Shown here: positions 11,436-24,003 of the stretch, piece after piece
How the letters are laid out: each line of letters opens with the position of its first letter
Numbering within the stretch: position 1 is the stretch's first letter
Source: Sesamum alatum
Taxonomy: Eukaryota > Streptophyta > Magnoliopsida > Lamiales > Pedaliaceae
Reading direction: 5' to 3'
Assembly: GCA_034509735.1 (NCBI GenBank)
Contig: JACGWO010000010.1
Location: 7,391,193-7,455,192 of the forward strand
Length of the DNA stretch: 64,000 nt
Program-made: the position numbers and the translations under genes
The notes under the pieces: generated by a model
What the model was told of the DNA's origin: nothing
The model's database searches: none
What the model saw: only the letters and a program-made list of their open reading frames with translations

Positions 11436-11764
11436 AAATTGTCTCCTACACTTTTAAGGTTCAATAATTAATTAAGTTTGATGAAGGAAACTTTTGTCTT
11501 AGGTATGATCTTGTGCTAGCAGTATAATATTTTGCATTCAAGTTTTAAACATTTCGTAATTATTAAATTATTTCCAACACTCAAATTCAACTTAATGTGC
11601 CTATTCAATTAAATATCTATTTTGGTTTATGGTCCAATTATTATAATAATTTGATTATGATTTTATGAGGTTTAATAAGTATTATGTTATATTTTATATA
11701 TTTATGTAGCCTATTTATCATTGATTTTGTTTTACGATGCTTATAGTTTTCAATGTGCCACTTG

Positions 11765-11990
11765 CCTATTTGTTTGTGTTTTTATTAATAGTTTTCAGTT
11801 TTTTGAAATAATAATTTAGATGAAAACATATTTTTTTATACGTACTCTAATTGAAATATATTGATTTGACAATACAGTTCAGTATAAAATACAATCTTAT
11901 TAGCTAATCTAAATATATTCTCATTTCACATGAAAATCTACACAAAATTGAAATATATATTTTTCGCTGAAAATTAAAAATGATAAACCA
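11765..11990 (+). repeat. Dispersed ~230 bp repeat, copy 2
   Basis: Aligns with 3426-3660 in the same orientation. Both copies sit outside the Copia LTRs on opposite sides of the element. The spacing from each LTR differs, so this is more likely a dispersed repeat than a local duplication. Confidence 0.5.
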
Positions 11991-12833
11991 AAAACAAAAA
12001 GGCATAATGGTCAAAATTCTTTACAACTATCTAAAGGGTCGTTCCCTTTCTTTATTCGGCCGATTGAGAAGTCATCTTTCACTTTGAAAAGATTTCATAT
12101 GATTCAAAATATACTTTTACATACGACAACTCTTTAAGAGCTTGACAATATGACTAGTGACTGGTTCCAAGTTTCAACATAGTTGATCACATGAAATAAA
12201 ACAGTACTATGAGGAGATGGACTTTTATTCTAAAATCATGATCTGCCAATTCTTGTACGTAGGGGCAGTCATGACTTAAGGACAAAGACAAATATTGTGA
12301 CTCTCCACCAATGTAGTTTTTTTATTTTATTTTTTTTAGTTTTATATAATTGATTTCACCATTATATACACTCTAATAAGATATTATATTGATATTGTAC
12401 ATGTGAAATTGTTTTAAAAATATAATTACAAACACAAATCACACAATATCCACTAACAATTAAGGAATAAGGAGATTCTTTGCCTACAAAAGCGTGTGAA
12501 GAAAAAAGGAAACACAATTTTGCTTATAAAATGAAACAAAAAAAAACAATTTAACAAAGTAAAATACATTTTGCTGCCAAATGAACAAATAGACAGCTTT
12601 ATTGAAAAATCCTAAATCCCAAAATCCATTCCCACAATACAAGAAATCTCACTTAAATCCTACCCAAATCTCACCCAGATTCCCCGATAAATTTGAAGAA
12701 AACTCAATTATCAAAGCATCTAGGGTTTGGACTTTGGAGAATTGATTCTCAAAGCACATTCAAAAGGGGTACTATAAAAGGTACATTTTTGTTTTTATTG
12801 AAAAAATTTGTTTGTCATATGTTTTAGAGTTGG
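11991..12833. other. AT-rich intergenic DNA
   Basis: No supported gene. Long A/T runs and short frames only. Confidence 0.4.
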
Positions 12834-13015
12834 GTAAATTACAACTAGCTCTTATAAGGTTTGACATAATTATGAATACCCCTCGTTATTTAAAAAAATA
12901 CAAATACTAAATGAAAAATAATTATGTATCCCCTAGATGGTAAAAGAAAAAAATTACTACTTTACTCTTCCTGACTTTTTTTTTAAAAAAATATTTGAAA
13001 ATCACTACTTTAAAG
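12834..13015 (+). mobile_element. Truncated Mutator-type MITE, left end only
   Basis: Begins gggtaaattacaactagctc and continues ggtttgacataattatgaatacccc, matching the left ends at 2354 and 55644. No right terminal repeat follows before unrelated sequence, so it is a fragment. Confidence 0.5.
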
Positions 13016-13291
13016 TTTTAGTGTATTTTAAGTATGTAGTTGGTGCTTTCTTGGATTTTGTGTTCGGATGAGCAACAACTATGTCTATTTTTCTTTATTG
13101 TTGTAAAAGGAGATTCATTTTGCCCCACAAACATGTGTTACGTAGACTTATTTGTATAGTTTTATTTCATTTTTAAAAAAAAAAATTATGCTTGTTGTGG
13201 TCTGTGTGTTGTGGTCTTACGTGTGGGGGTGTGGACCTGGGGGTGATTCTGGGATGATGATGAGAGTGATAGTAATCATATGGTTGAAATT

Positions 13292-14465
13292 GGGGCAAAA
13301 TGCAATTTATCCCACGTATTTTCAAAAATATTTAAAAGCCCCCATGTGAAAAATAAAACACTAAAAAACTCCCGTGTGATTTCTAAAATATAGCAAAGCA
13401 CCCTCCATGCCATAGGGTGCATCACATGCGCCATTTTTTTTTTTTTTTTTAACTTTTATAATTATAAAATAAAATTTTTATCCTTATTTTTATGCCGTTA
13501 GATCTCAACTTGTATAAATGAATGGTTCAAATCTTGTAAACATTATTAAATTTATAAATATATTTTAAATTATATTATATATACATATATATTTAAATAT
13601 AAATTTATATATCTTTAAATTATAGATATTTATTTATATATATTATATTTAATGTGCATATATATGACTATAGTGAGGAGGGGCCGGCCGTTTGCCGTGC
13701 CGGTGCCCAAGGTGGGAGGGGAGGGGAGGAGAAAGGGGCGAGCAGATGGGGATGAAGAGGGCATGCGGACGAGGAGGGGGAGGTGTGCACGGAGGAGGCG
13801 GGGCGGTGGATGGGGAGGAGTGGCCTGCAGACGGAGGGTGCGCACAGAGGAGGCGGGGCGGCAGATAGAGGGGAGGGGGCGCACGGACGGGAAGAGAGGA
13901 GGGGGCGCACGGACGGGAAGGAGAGGAGGGGCGCGCGGACGGGGAGGGGGCGCGCTGACGGGGAGGAGGCTTGAGGGGGCGGCGATGGGGTGGGGTGGGT
14001 GGGGTGGTGGGGGTGGGGAAGAAGAACACATATTTTTAAAAATATTTTTCATATATTTAAATATTTTATTCATGTTTTATCAATAAAAATATGATAAATA
14101 TTTGTATATTGAATCTGGACCGTTAATTTAAACTAAATAAAATTTGAAATATAGGATTTTGTATTGAACCTGGTCCTTCGATTCAAATTTAATGAAATCT
14201 GACCGTTGATTTGTTTCTACAAAATTTCAATCATGAGATGTATAATAAACAAAATCTAATGGTTCATAAATTAAGATGTAAAAAATAATTTATTGTTAAA
14301 AATAATGCCCAAATCACATGAACAACGCGTGTGCTACATTGCCAGGTCTGATGGGGTGTTTTGTCATATTTTGAAAATGACAATGGGTCTTTTTAGTTTT
14401 TGATTTTTTAAAAGGGGGTATTTGAAATATTTTTAAAAATATAGGGGGTAAATTGCATTTTACCT
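13292..14465. mobile_element. Non-autonomous Mutator-like element with GC-rich minisatellite core (1)
   Basis: The termini are inverted: left ggggcaaaatgcaatttatccc, right the complement of aggtaaaatgcaatttaccccc. They are flanked by GTTGAAATT (13283-13291) and GTTGAAACT (14466-14474), a 9-bp duplication with one mismatch. The outer arms are AT-rich. The centre, about 13675-14015, is strongly G-rich on the plus strand and made of degenerate units built on gcgcacggacggggagg. Long Arg/Gly- or Pro-rich frames there are composition artefacts. Same terminal family as 25609-26601. Confidence 0.75.
13675..14015. repeat. G-rich minisatellite core
   Basis: About 340 bp of degenerate tandem units containing gaggaggcggggcgg and gcgcacggacggg, in a neighbourhood otherwise made of A and T. 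Many G-tracts of 3-5 lie close together on the plus strand. Confidence 0.75.
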
Positions 14466-14880
14466 GTTGAAACTGAGGCTAATAATGAGGATAGGGTTTC
14501 TTATTTTGAGTATTTTGCTGAAAGGGATATTATTAATAATAGTTGTGATCCTTTGGGAAATAAGGGGGTGGAGTTAAATGAGGTAAATCAAGCCGTGGGT
14601 ATAAATAATTTTGAGCTAAATATTGAGGAAAACGTGATTTAGAGTGACCCTGAAATATTATCATAGCTTTCTGACTTTAATGTTAGTCAGTCTTTTATAA
14701 TCGATGTAAGTTTCACAACAGACCATGGAGACTTTGAGAACCCTACTTGAAATATGTTTGATTTTAGGTTATTTTTTGTTCAGCATGGAGCCGTGTTAAG
14801 CTTCAGATTTGAGGATGCCAATATCAATAATTTTGTACTTTTAGCGTCAAAATTGTATATAAAGACTTCACAAACTATTA

Positions 14881-16276
14881 AAAGAATTTTTTTTCATTCA
14901 TGCAATGCACTAGTCTAAATACAAGTATTTTGCTTTGCATCCCAGTTACATATTGCACTTTCCATTTGCATACAGTAATAACCAAACATGAAATTATACC
15001 CACTCCTTGTAACTTATTGTTGTCCGCACTCAACATTTCATTAATTGCTTCTAATGTGTTTATATTCTCATTTTATTGCTACAAAAATCGGATGAAACCA
15101 CGGCCAATCTTCAATCCTTTTTTTCCCCCACAAATTTCAGGTTTGATCATCTCAGAAAATTACATCAATTTGATTTCTAAAATTAAAAAAATCACAAGTT
15201 TAAAACCACACAAAATACTTAGCATAAAAAACGATACCAGTCTGCACAACCTAGAATTTTCTTCTGGGATTATTTCCAATCCAAGCTGTTCGCATTGTAG
15301 CACTATTTTTACATTCATATCTCACATCACAAAAATCACTCAAATACTACAGTGATCGACGACATGAAAAACAAGAATTTTTAAGCTAGAGATGCTACCA
15401 CTAGACATTGCAATTTTTGCCAAGAAAAATATAATGCATCTAAAATTTACTGATTATTTTTTTGGGTAGTTGCTGCAAACAAACAACAAACTTATGCAAG
15501 AAAAAATGCTTCACTTTCAGCCAGTTTTATACTACTGAGCAGAGGGTATTTTGGTCCAAAATTCTAACCGCTAGCATCAAATGGATATGGAATATCGTCA
15601 ACGCCATATCAACTTTTCTAGGCGGTTAGAATAACGATTCTCAACATCAAGGATCGTGCGGTATATTTTATAGTTTAAAAATCATTTACTATTTAAGTGA
15701 TAAATTAAGTGAGAATGTACTTTACCCTATATTTATCAAATGATTGACTTAATCTTGAATAAATATCTATAAATTCCCATAGAAAATCATTGTTAATACA
15801 TCTCATCACTTTCTAATTTTTTTCCCTTACCCTTTGATCTTTCAATTAACCTATCGCTCTTTCATACAAAGTCAACTCAATTTAATTTTTGAATTCACCA
15901 ATCACACTCACTCCAAATTTCCAAAATAGGAATTTAATTTGATTCCAAATGAAAATTCCATACGAGAATTATAAAAGTCGAGCTATTATTATAATTCCAT
16001 TTCTAAAAATTGTTCACTCTAATTTCATATAAACCTCACGATTTTATCTTGAAAGGGCATGTGTCGTTAGAAAGAAGTCACCTTAGATTATAAGTACTTA
16101 AAGTTTTATATCTGTAATCAACATGTTACGTTTCTCTATATTAATTTATTGATTAATGAATAATTAAAAAAATAATAAATTATGTAATAAATTGGATTCT
16201 ACTAAAATGATGTATGTAAGAGTTTTGCTCTAAGTCTCACTCTGGAGGACTCCCAAACCTGTCCAAAGTGTGTGTG
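14881..16276. other. Intergenic DNA upstream of the ALKBH9 locus
   Basis: No supported gene. A 151-residue open frame at 14900-15355 is rich in Ile, Ser and Thr as expected from AT-rich random sequence, and has no recognisable domain. The last few hundred bases are probably promoter. Confidence 0.4.
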
Positions 16277-16290
16277 TATATATATATATA
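16277..16290 (+). promoter_or_regulatory. Candidate TATA element of the ALKBH9 locus
   Basis: A TATATATATATATA run lies 115-128 bp before the first ATG, followed by a C/T-rich leader with ctctctctctcctcc. Position and composition fit a plant core promoter; a plain TA microsatellite is the alternative. Confidence 0.4.
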
Positions 16291-16404
16291 CCCTCAATTT
16301 CACAACTCGCCTTCCGTAGCTCTCAAGTCTTGCACTCACAATCCACTTGTTCTTGTGATTCCTTCTTACTCATCTCTCTCTCTCCTCCGGCGAAATTCTC
16401 CGCC

Positions 16405-19400
16405 ATGACTGACCCTGCAAAAGCTCAAGACGTGGATCCCTTCCTCCTCAATTACGACGCGGCCGAAGTCCGGATCGCCGCTGAGTTTTTGTCCAATTGG
16501 CTGCCTTTTCTATCCCGGGGCCTCTGCAAATCGTGCACCCAGACTCTTTCCGATGGCATCCGATCCCTCCATACAGGTGGACAACTGTGCCCTCTCTTTC
16601 TACGTGGTATCAGCGTATATACGTATGGAATTCGTGGAGTGCAGAGATTTATTTGATTCTCTCTATGCTAGTTGCCTAATGGGTCGTATAATTCATGGGA
16701 GTTTGGAGCATATCTTTGCTGCTTTTTTCTTTTCTATATTAAGAAATGACATATTAAGTCTTTCACTATTGTTTTTCTTTATGAATTTTTGCTAAAGAAA
16801 CAGAATTCACTTCACAGAGATTTTGACCTTTTGAGTAATATATTTAAGAAGTGGAACTAGAATTCTTTTAGGTGAAGAGAATTTTTAAGGCAGAGTTTCT
16901 AGTGAATAGTATCTTATTTTCTCGAGACAATTTATTTTTGGAATTTAAACTTGTTTTTGCTGGAGCAGTTTCCTTTGTGAAGGTTATTCTTTTTCTACAA
17001 GAAGTATCCTAATTTAGATTCTTTTATTTTTTTCCTTAACTTTACCTTATTATGTTTAGGTGGAAAAATATGAAATTTAGGTAATGCACTACTATTTCGG
17101 TGAGTGCTGCTGCCTTTAAGTTTTACTGTCTTAATTAAGATGTTGAAATCTTTCATGCAGAAGAGAATTTTGCTGCTTCTACTCCAAGTATTACAGATGG
17201 GAACCAATGTAAGGAAGATCACAGTAATTGCAGTGCCCATTCCACTGGGAGTACAAAAAGACAGTGTATATCATAATGATGACACAGATACACATTCATT
17301 AGGAAGTTGGAAGGACGAGGCCGATGGGTTCTCAGAACATACTGCTGAACCATCGTCAACAAATGAAACATTTAACTCCTCAGCACCACTTGCAAGCCCA
17401 ACTGTGAAAAAGTCTTGGGCTGATATGGCCCTGGAGGATGATCTCGCGGCAGAAGAGAATGAAGTGAGTAGTAGATTTATCAACATGAATGATTCTTCTG
17501 CAGAGCGAACATCAGTTGATGAACTTAAGCCGAAAGTGGCTTTGTCGAGAGATCAGAGAGAGTATATTCGATTTAGTAGTGTTCAGAGGAAGAAGGATTT
17601 CATATGTTTGGAAAGAGTTAATGGGAAATTTGTTAACATACTGGATGGGCTGGAGTTACATAAAGGTGTCTTCAGTGCTGCAGAACAGAAGAGGATTGTT
17701 AGTTATGTCGAACAGCTCGAGGAGATGGGAAGGAATGGGCAGTTGAAAGGTGAGTTTATTGGCATGAGTTTAACTGACAGATTGCAATTTTTCATTCATG
17801 TCTCTAAAGCCCTTAGACTTAATGATGTTTTAGTTTCCCAAACTGGCACATTTCTTACTCGAAGTATTTCCATACTTACACTAATAATGTGATTCCACTA
17901 ATATCCAATGTTACTTCTAAGGGAAAAATATTTAAATACACCGTAGGCTTTCACTTTTTTCCATATCTCAACTAAAACCACGTGGCATGCAAAATGAAAC
18001 ATTCAAATTTAACTGAGGTCATGGACACATTCCTTTTTACTATTTCACTCGACTAAACAAAAGACAAGTATTGGAGAAAACCTTTCTATTCTAGCTTTGG
18101 GTGGGTAGGCAAACATAAGAAGCTGAAAGCCATTTCACACTTTCCGCCTTATATTGCCTTCCTGGGAGTGGCCTCTCTCTGCACCAATGGGTCTGTGGAG
18201 TCGCCCCTCCCTTCATAACCCACTGTTTCGTTTGGGAACTATTGAATTGGGTTGACAAGATTTGACGCTTGCCACTCTGACTAAGTTTGAGTTAACTTGA
18301 GGAAAGAAAATGACAATTTACTATTGGTGGGTGACCCTAGAAACTTGTAGATGGGCCCATGTAATCTTGAACATAAAAAATGGGCAACTCTCTCTGGCAG
18401 TTCCTTGATTCATACCAAATTAGCTTTGCCTATCATCTTGGTGTTTTCCATGAGTAACAATGACCTTATTTGGAATTTACTGCATTTTTCAACACTGCTG
18501 ATGCTTCTTAGGCCTTTTAGGAGAGTTTTGGAAACCATGGCAGTAATCCTTGTTGTTATGCAGAACCCCGTGGGGAGTATTCTCTGTTGATTAATGTGTG
18601 GGGTCTTATTTCCTATTCATCTGGATGTTAGCAATAATTGCCTTTTCTCTTTTGATATCATTGTCCAAAGAAATGTCCTTGTGGGTCGATCCTTTGGGGC
18701 TATTGTAGAGGCTTAAATTTGAATATTATGCTATTTGTCTTCTGTGTGATGTTTGGAATCAGTTCTGCAACTGTTTCTTTGTTTGGATGCAGACATTTGC
18801 TGTACACCACGACTCTCAGTAATGGGTCATAGTTGTTAAAGGCTTGCTTAGGTATGATGCGCTGCGAAGTGCAAAATGAGGCAGGGTGCAGGCCTTCAAT
18901 AAGGCTTGTGCCCTGTGGTCTTTTTTGAGGGCACTGGGCAAACCATAGTTAAACAAACCTAGATGGTTTATGAAGTTACCCTAACGCAGAATAGGCGTTT
19001 AAAATTAGTCAAACCCAAAAATAAAGCACTTGGTGAGTTTTTGAAGTTGATCAAATTGAAAAAAGTTGCAAGACCGCATAGCAAGAACAAACCAGCATTT
19101 CTTTGTTCAATGCGGCCAATTTCTCCTTTCTCCAGCTTGAACTAAACTCCCTCTTTTTTCTTGTCTTCTCTTTTGTTTCTATTTCTCGCTGCTACTTATA
19201 TCTTCTGTTCTTTTTACCCTCTTCTGTCTTTATGTCTCTCCTCTTCTTTTGTCTTTTCTTTTCTTCACTTTTCCAGTTGTTCTATTTTCTTCGTTTTATT
19301 TCTCTTCCCTCTTCTCAACTCACCTTTCTGCAAAACACTACATACTTTCTCTTTGGCATTCACACTCCTAATTCAATTAGGCCTTTATTTATCACAAGCG

Positions 19401-22055
19401 GAAAATTGTCGAGTTATGCGTGAATTTGTAGTAATTTACGAATTTAGTGCTAAATGAGAGACTTTCACTAAATGTGCTGAAATCATTGAAATTGCTGAGA
19501 TTAATTGTAATTGGTTTGAAAATTCTTTGAAATATACTGTTAAGTATGATGAAAGCCGTTATCTCTATAACCAAATTGTTTAAAATGATGAAAATTTCTG
19601 TAGATTTGCCCACGTCTAGTGAAATGATTCACAATAGGTTATTATCTGCTAACATTCAATAATTTTCATGTGCTTAACATAACTTTGCTCTGACTTTTCT
19701 GCATGATTGCTGAATTTCAAGAATTTAGTTGAAAAACTACCTTTCACCCCAGAAATATGAAGCTACCTTTAGTTTAAAAGACTCTGCATTTATCTTGGAT
19801 TTTCTCCATCTCGTGAAGGTTATAGTATTATTTTCGTGCTAAAGGAATGAGACCTTTCTGAAATGCATTGTATGAATTTGTGGATGGTGGAATGAAGTTT
19901 AATTGACAGCACTTGAATAGGAACTTTTAATGGCAAATGAATATAATATTCCACGCTTTCCTGTATGGAATGAGAAAGCAGTCTGTTTGTTGCTATTGTA
20001 GTGTTACCAAAGAATGACACCAATACCATGTAAAATCTTAAACGTCTTCAAGTCAAATAATAAATATTACTCGGCACACTGTTCTTACCATTTTTTATAT
20101 TTCTATGAAGCAAAACGTTATCTTTTGTGGCTTCTGCAAACTTTTGTCTGTTAAAACTGGTGCCTTTTGTGGATGAGTGGACTTTAATGGTTTCTTGCAA
20201 ATCTAGGGCTGTTGGTAGCTTGTTTCACTGTGAGAAATATTCAATGTGTGCCTTTTCATCTTCAATGCCTCAAATTGAGTTTCCAATTCGGAAAGCTAAA
20301 GCATATTGGGGATTTTCTTTCATAAGTTATGAACATAAAGGTTCTGGGAATATGTTTTCCTCTTACTCTTGTTGTCTTGAAGTGCTTTAAGTGATGAAGT
20401 TTTGGGACCTTTTTGTTGCATGACATGTTTTACCTTGAACTATCATATTACTGAAAGAAGTAATTGGAACAGAAGGAGCATTTACAATTTTCACCTAGGA
20501 ATTAATAACTTTTTTTGTCCCCGTTTGGGTTGGTAATCTGCACAAAATTTGAAGTTTGCAGGATTCCCTTTGATTTGAATTTTGAAATGACTGAGATCCA
20601 GACCCGAAATGATTTAGCTCACTAGTGTGTAACTTTGCCATATATTGCTAAAATACCATATCTATTCTTTCAATTCTATCTTTCGTTTCCTGTTTTGCAT
20701 AAATTGAATTTTTTCTCTTCTTTGTGCTCTCAAGTTGCCTAGTGTACATCTTTCCGTTTCTTTTTCTTATGATCCACATTGTTGGTATCTGTATTGCAAT
20801 TGCATACGTGAATTTACCTTTTTTGTGACGTCCTGGTCTTTCATTGAATTTTATGTTCCATTATAAAGGTTAGAGTTCAGAATGGTTAGAGTAAGTTTAT
20901 TTTTTCTTTTTTTGGTTTCGTTTAGAATTTGCTCAAATCTTATTTACCGAACTGTTCTAGTTAATATGCTCGCTCCTTGAAAATTTTATTTCAGAGCGTA
21001 CTTTCTCTGCACCTCAAAAGTGTAACTTCTACATAACTGATGAGAGGAAAGGACGTATACTCTGCAATTTTTGGTGCTGTTACAATGTTTATGCTGTAGT
21101 AAGTTCCCCTGAGATCTTGCTTCTGATCTGAAACTTCCGTAAATTTGAGCTATAGCTTTATGGAAGTTTATATTTAAATAGCCTTAATATGAACTTTTAC
21201 TGGGTGGCAGGATAAAAATGGTAATCCACCAGGCATCCTCAAGAATGAAACTGTTGATCCTTTGCCTCATCTGTTCAAGTTATGATCAAAAGGCTTGTCA
21301 GGTGGGCATGTTTTTGCCGCCATCTTGTGTCCCTGACAGCTGTATCGTGAATATCTATGAAGAGGGGGACTGTATACCACCTCACATCGATAATCATGAT
21401 TTTGTTAGACCATTTTGTACGGTTTCATTTCTAAGCGAGTGCGAGATTCTTTTTGGTTCAAACTTGAAATAGTGGGTGCTGGTGAGTTTGCTGGTTTTTT
21501 TATGCGATTCCCCTGCTGTCGGTAAGTAATGTTTTGTTGCGCAAAAATACTTCCATATACGGATTTGTCCTTTCCTTTAAGTGATCATGTGTTTGTTTAA
21601 TTTTCAACCAGATCTGTTCTTGTTATAAATGGAAATGGAGCTGAAAACGTGGCTAAACACTGTGTGCCAGCAGTCCTGCGAGAAGGTACTAATTGGAACT
21701 AAGGTAGATTTCTTCTCTCATCATGGTTTCACTGAGTATGCTGAGTCCTACTTGTTCATTGCCAGGATATCAATAACCTTTAGGAGAATGGGATGACACC
21801 AAAACGACCATCTGGATATGCCCCTGAACCTGATCTGGAAGGGCTTGAGCCTTTGTTGGTTGAATCAGACAGATCGAGGAAATATTATGCTTCAAGACCA
21901 AGACGCTCCTCAGGAAAGCCAGCTGTTGGACAGAAGAGAGGGATAGGATAGACCATGGGAGAAGACTGATCATAGATAATGCAGATGCCCGTTCAGGACG
22001 AACCCGACAAGGTCCTGGAAATCGGAGAAGGTTCCGTGCTAACTCAGAAAATTGA
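16405..22055 (+). pseudogene. ALKBH9B-like: ALKBH9-type m6A RNA demethylase, decayed six-exon gene
   Basis: Known: ALKBH9 proteins remove N6-methyladenosine from RNA using Fe(II) and 2-oxoglutarate. Seen: six exons with gt-ag borders at 16405-16576, 17161-17749, 20995-21098, 21211-21521, 21612-21685 and 21766-22055. Exon 1 gives MTDPAKAQDVDPFLLNYD and the family block FLSNWLPFLSRGLC; exon 2 has KSWADMALEDDLAAEENE; exon 4 has VPDSCIVNIYEEGDC and PHIDNHDF (the iron-binding HxD); exon 5 has AKHCVPAV (distal His); exon 6 has RISITFRRM (2-oxoglutarate Arg). Broken: a +1 shift near 17250-17290 in exon 2, at least three indels in exon 4, one near 21672 in exon 5, and more in exon 6. The spread of breaks argues against a single sequencing error. 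Introns are otherwise conventional, so this is a decayed gene and not a retrocopy. Confidence 0.8.
17750..20994 (+). other. Long second intron of the ALKBH9 locus
   Basis: 3.2 kb between gtgagt (17750) and ttatttcag (ending 20994). T-rich on the plus strand, for example 19140-19330. I saw no transposon ends or coding domains inside. Confidence 0.7.
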
Positions 22056-22879
22056 TGTCATGAGAGAGATGATATGGCTGTTACATGTGTAGACTCCTGT
22101 CAATTTTAGTGAAGAGTTGCTTTCTGCGCGGAATTGTGCTGAACTAAGTGGTTTTTTTCCGATTCAGGTATTATCTATCTTATCAGTGCAGGAGTCGTGA
22201 TAATGCAATATGTGTGCTTGCGTATGGGTATAGCAACTGTTCTTTTGAGCCATGTTTGTACTTTAAATTTCCAAGTTGGTTTGAGGTGGAAAAACATCGG
22301 TTTGGAGCTTATGGAAAAGTGGTGTTTCTGGTGCGGCTGCCATGCTTCCATGTCGAACAGACAGTTTAACTATTTCATGTCTTGGAGCAGATAAAGCCTC
22401 CGTCTGACATGACGTTCCAAGTTTTGGCAGCAGGCGCAAATGAATAGTTGAATTCGAACCTTCAAGATTCTTATTGATGCTCATTCTAAGCTCGCGGAAA
22501 AAAAGATACACCAAACCCGAATGGATTAGTTTGAGTTGGTTTGGAAGTCTGATTCAAGTGAAACCAAAAAGTAAAAAGAGTCTATTTATTCTTTTTTTGT
22601 TGGGTGTAGTCACAATTTATTTTCACTATTCTTCAGTGAGCAATGACCTCTGTATCATGTTTCAGTTTGTTCATATGTTTCTGGCTTTCTGCTGGTAGTT
22701 TGAGGTAAATTTGTGTTTCCATAGATGTGTTCAAGTTCATATTGAATGATGCAACTATGGAAGTAAAATCTGCTACATAAATTCAGTAAGTGAAGCAGGG
22801 TTGGATCATGTTGATACAAGAGTTATTTTTAGTGGTTAGAATTTTCAATCCCTTCAGGCAATGTTTCTTCTTTATAATA
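22056..22879 (+). other. Former 3' UTR and spacer of the ALKBH9 locus
   Basis: Unique-looking sequence after the stop at 22053-22055; short frames only. Probably 3' untranslated for the first several hundred bases. Confidence 0.45.
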
Positions 22880-23159
22880 GGGATAATTATATTTACACTC
22901 CTGATCTAAAGTTTACGTAGACAAACTACTTTTATATTTTGCATAATTATATGAACCAACTCCTGATAGCCAAAAACAGGAATAGTTTGTGTAATGATGT
23001 TGCTGTTTTGGGGGTATATATGTATAATTTTTCAGAAAACAGAGGGATTTGTTGTGAATGATTTTAACGTTTCTTGGTGGCTGGATGTGTAATTTTTTTA
23101 AAAGACAGAATCTTTTATGTAAACAGCCTATAATTCAGGAGTGTAGATGTAATTATACC
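22880..23159. mobile_element. TIR element (MITE)
   Basis: 280 bp with inverted ends: left gggataattatatttacactcctga, right the complement, tcaggagtgtagatgtaattatacc. No coding sequence. No clean target duplication was found. Confidence 0.55.
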
Positions 23160-23333
23160 TCTCATTTGAGTTCCAAAATGAGTTGCTTTCATTGTATATA
23201 TGTGATCCTAGATTCTAAACCCGTGACTTTCTTCGAATTGATTTCTACACTTCACTTATTCACTTGATGCTCCATTGAAGGTTTAATGAATGAAAGAATA
23301 GGAGAATGAAAAATCAACAAGAATTATAATTTG

Positions 23334-23559
23334 GATAAATCACATCGATATTTTCTAAAATTAGGTTGAATTATATAAATTATCTCTATGTTTTATAAAA
23401 TTATAAGTACATTGTCTGAGAGGTATTAATGTAACGTATGTAGGAGATGTTTGTATAGAATTCCACGATGGGATAGGAAGTATACTTCTAATTATTTATA
23501 AAAGGCATGTGGTGTTTATACAATTAAATCTAACCTCCGACAGTGTTAATGTAATTTCC
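23334..23559. mobile_element. TIR element (MITE), relative of the 23740 copy
   Basis: The left arm (cgatattttctaaaattaggttgaattatataaatt) parallels the left arm of the element at 23740, and the right arm (taaatctaacctccgacagtgttaatgtaatttcc) is its inverse. Flanks TTATAATTT and TTATACAAT are only partly alike. Confidence 0.5.
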
Positions 23560-23739
23560 TTATACAATTGACATTCCTTCTGTGGTTTGTCGGAGAAATT
23601 TATAAATTAATGAATAAGATCCCTTTGTATTTAAGTCGGAACTCTATCTATAATGATATAGTTTGTCGGAGAAATTAATTAATTTACAAAAGCAGCCCAC
23701 TTCAGGCCCATACCGGAAAGAGAATCAATATATTAATTA

Positions 23740-23994
23740 GGGTCAACATTGATATTTCTGAAGTTAGGTTTAATTATACAAATATTCTCTGTTTTTTGTG
23801 AAATTATAGCTACACTCCTTAAGGGGTGTTAGTGTACTATTTTTCAAGGAATATTAGTGTAAGCTTTGTCTTTGAATAGGGGGTGTAGTTGTAATACAAT
23901 TACAATATCAGGGAATGTAGCTGTAATTTCGCAAAAGACAGAAGATATTTGTGTAATTGGGTCTAACCTAAGGGGGTGTTACTGTAATTTACCC
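23740..23994. mobile_element. Mutator-type MITE with perfect 9-bp duplication
   Basis: 255 bp flanked by TATTAATTA on both sides (23731-23739 and 23995-24003). The inverted arms are long, roughly 80 bp: left gggtcaacattgatatttc, right the complement of gggtaaattacagtaacac. A 9-bp duplication is characteristic of Mutator-like transposition. Confidence 0.8.
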
Positions 23995-24003
23995 TATTAA
24001 TTA

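Larger units (their letters stand above)
13050..14880 (+). pseudogene. Acidic reading-frame remnant, possibly N-terminal mudrA-like, split by an insertion
   Basis: Either side of the element at 13292-14465 the sequence reads as decayed coding DNA. Before it lies an Asp/Ser-rich stretch, after it ETEANNEDRVSYFEYFAER and FENPT...FDFRLFFVQHG. Acidic leaders followed by a short conserved block are typical of MuDR-type transposase N termini, but the match is weak and no catalytic domain is present. Stops occur at several points (for example TAG near 14640). A host gene fragment is the alternative. Confidence 0.3.

Noticed and set aside
13630..14086. Long overlapping Pro/Arg/Gly-rich open frames on both strands
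   Set aside because: They lie in the G-rich minisatellite core of a Mutator-like element; open frames in several phases at once are an effect of composition.
14900..15355. 151-residue open frame
   Set aside because: Low-complexity Ile/Ser/Thr composition, no domain, no splice or promoter context.
19103..19457. Phe/Leu-rich frames that look like membrane proteins
   Set aside because: They fall in the T-rich intron 2 of the ALKBH9 locus; T-rich DNA always translates to Phe, Leu and Ser.
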